Part shown: piece after piece, positions 5,176 to 5,421 of the stretch
How positions within the stretch are numbered: the stretch's first letter is position 1
Layout: every line of letters begins with the position of its first letter
NCBI GenBank assembly: GCA_046726955.1
Contig: JBKPBQ010000219.1
Span: forward strand, 1 to 5,421
DNA: 5,421 bases
Reading direction: 5' to 3'
Source of the DNA: CAVPGH01 sp046726955
GTDB lineage: Bacteria; Acidobacteriota; Vicinamibacteria; Fen-336
Made by a program: the position numbers and the translations under genes
The notes under the pieces: model-generated
What the model was told of the DNA's origin: nothing
Databases searched by the model: none
The model's input: the letters and a program-made list of their open reading frames with translations, nothing else

Positions 5176-5421
5176 ATGGCGCGAACTCTCCACTGTCTGG
5201 GCGTGCTCGTCCTCCTGGCCGCGGGCCCGATCGCGGCGCAGGACCGGAGCGAAGAGGTCCCGGGTCTCCTCGTCTCGCTGAAGAGCGATCAGGCGCAGGT
5301 GCGCGCGGGCGCCGCCCGCACCCTGGGCGAGATCGGGCCGCCCGCGAAGAGCGCCGTCTCCGACCTCACCGCCGCGCTGCGCGATGCCGACCGCGACGTC
5401 CGCCAGAACGCGGCCCAAGCC
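5176..5421 (+). CDS. Exported HEAT-repeat protein, N-terminal part (3' partial)
   Basis: ATG 5176 is preceded by GGAGG (5167-5171) at 4 nt. Eighty-two codons are visible and the frame runs off the window. Residues 1-21 are a Sec signal peptide: Arg3, hydrophobic core LGVLVLLAAGPIA, then Ala-Gln (AAQ), consistent with cleavage after Ala21. Residues 28-60 make one HEAT-type helical repeat (VPGLLVSLKS, then QVRAGAARTLGEIGPPAKSA), and a second begins at 61 (VSDLTAALRDADRDVRQNAA). The G-x-I-G-P-x-A turn and the D-x-x-V-R start of the second helix are typical of bacterial HEAT/PBS-lyase-like repeats. Such proteins are protein-binding scaffolds. The exported location is inferred from the signal peptide, and partner and function are unknown. 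The gap from the thioesterase stop (106 nt) suggests its own promoter. Confidence 0.85.
   Translation, partial: MARTLHCLGVLVLLAAGPIAAQDRSEEVPGLLVSLKSDQAQVRAGAARTLGEIGPPAKSAVSDLTAALRDADRDVRQNAAQA

Noticed and set aside
5035..5418. Minus-strand open frame opposite the HEAT-repeat gene
   Set aside because: The plus strand has a ribosome binding site, signal peptide and regular HEAT repeats; the minus frame has none of these.
1..5421. Search for tRNA, CRISPR repeats, insertion sequence ends or a novel multi-gene system
   Set aside because: I saw no tRNA-like cloverleaf, regularly spaced repeats, transposase or integrase motifs, or defence or biosynthetic gene sets. The gene set looks like ordinary chromosomal housekeeping.

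Overview
The window is ordinary GC-rich bacterial chromosome (by eye about two-thirds G+C or more), densely packed with genes and with strong G/C preference at third codon positions. It looks like a Gram-negative, soil- or sediment-type bacterium of the Acidobacteriota / former deltaproteobacteria / similar uncultured kind. The hints are base composition, two Sec-exported proteins, an FbaB-type class I aldolase, a SirB1-family protein and a DUF4437-like cupin. No RNA gene, mobile element or CRISPR array is visible, so the lineage is only an inference.

Layout. Bases 2-418 (+) hold the C-terminal part of an unrecognised protein: an Ala/Pro/Gly linker followed by a compact domain rich in predicted beta strands. 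It converges, 21 nt apart and around a GC-only hairpin, on a minus-strand pair: a SirB1-type transglutaminase-like/TPR protein (2364 to 1528), then class I fructose-bisphosphate aldolase FbaB (1510 to 440). The two are 17 nt apart and look like one operon, read from a TATACT box just upstream of the SirB1 gene. Further upstream on the minus strand is a ferredoxin-NADP(+) reductase-like flavoprotein (3479 to 2466).

The reductase gene is divergent from a plus-strand gene for an exported DUF4437-like cupin (3578-4075), across a 98-nt intergenic region. Next come a zinc-ribbon NUDIX hydrolase (4107-4643), whose start lies only 10 nt after a perfect TATAAT, and a hotdog-fold acyl-CoA thioesterase (4647-5069) that begins 3 nt after the NUDIX stop. 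The window closes with the 5' end of an exported HEAT-repeat protein (from 5176, running off the edge).

The genes read as housekeeping and general metabolic functions: gluconeogenic/glycolytic aldolase, redox transfer between NADPH and ferredoxin or flavodoxin, nucleotide or cofactor pyrophosphate clean-up, and acyl-CoA hydrolysis. I see no coherent new defence, biosynthetic or mobile system. The points worth a second look are modest: a possible leaderless NUDIX transcript, the SirB1-FbaB linkage, insertions and an Arg-to-His change in the flavoprotein, a His-rich cupin site with a nearby Cys pair, and two partial genes at the edges. Several starts were moved from the longest possible frame using Shine-Dalgarno spacing, signal-peptide position and promoter position.
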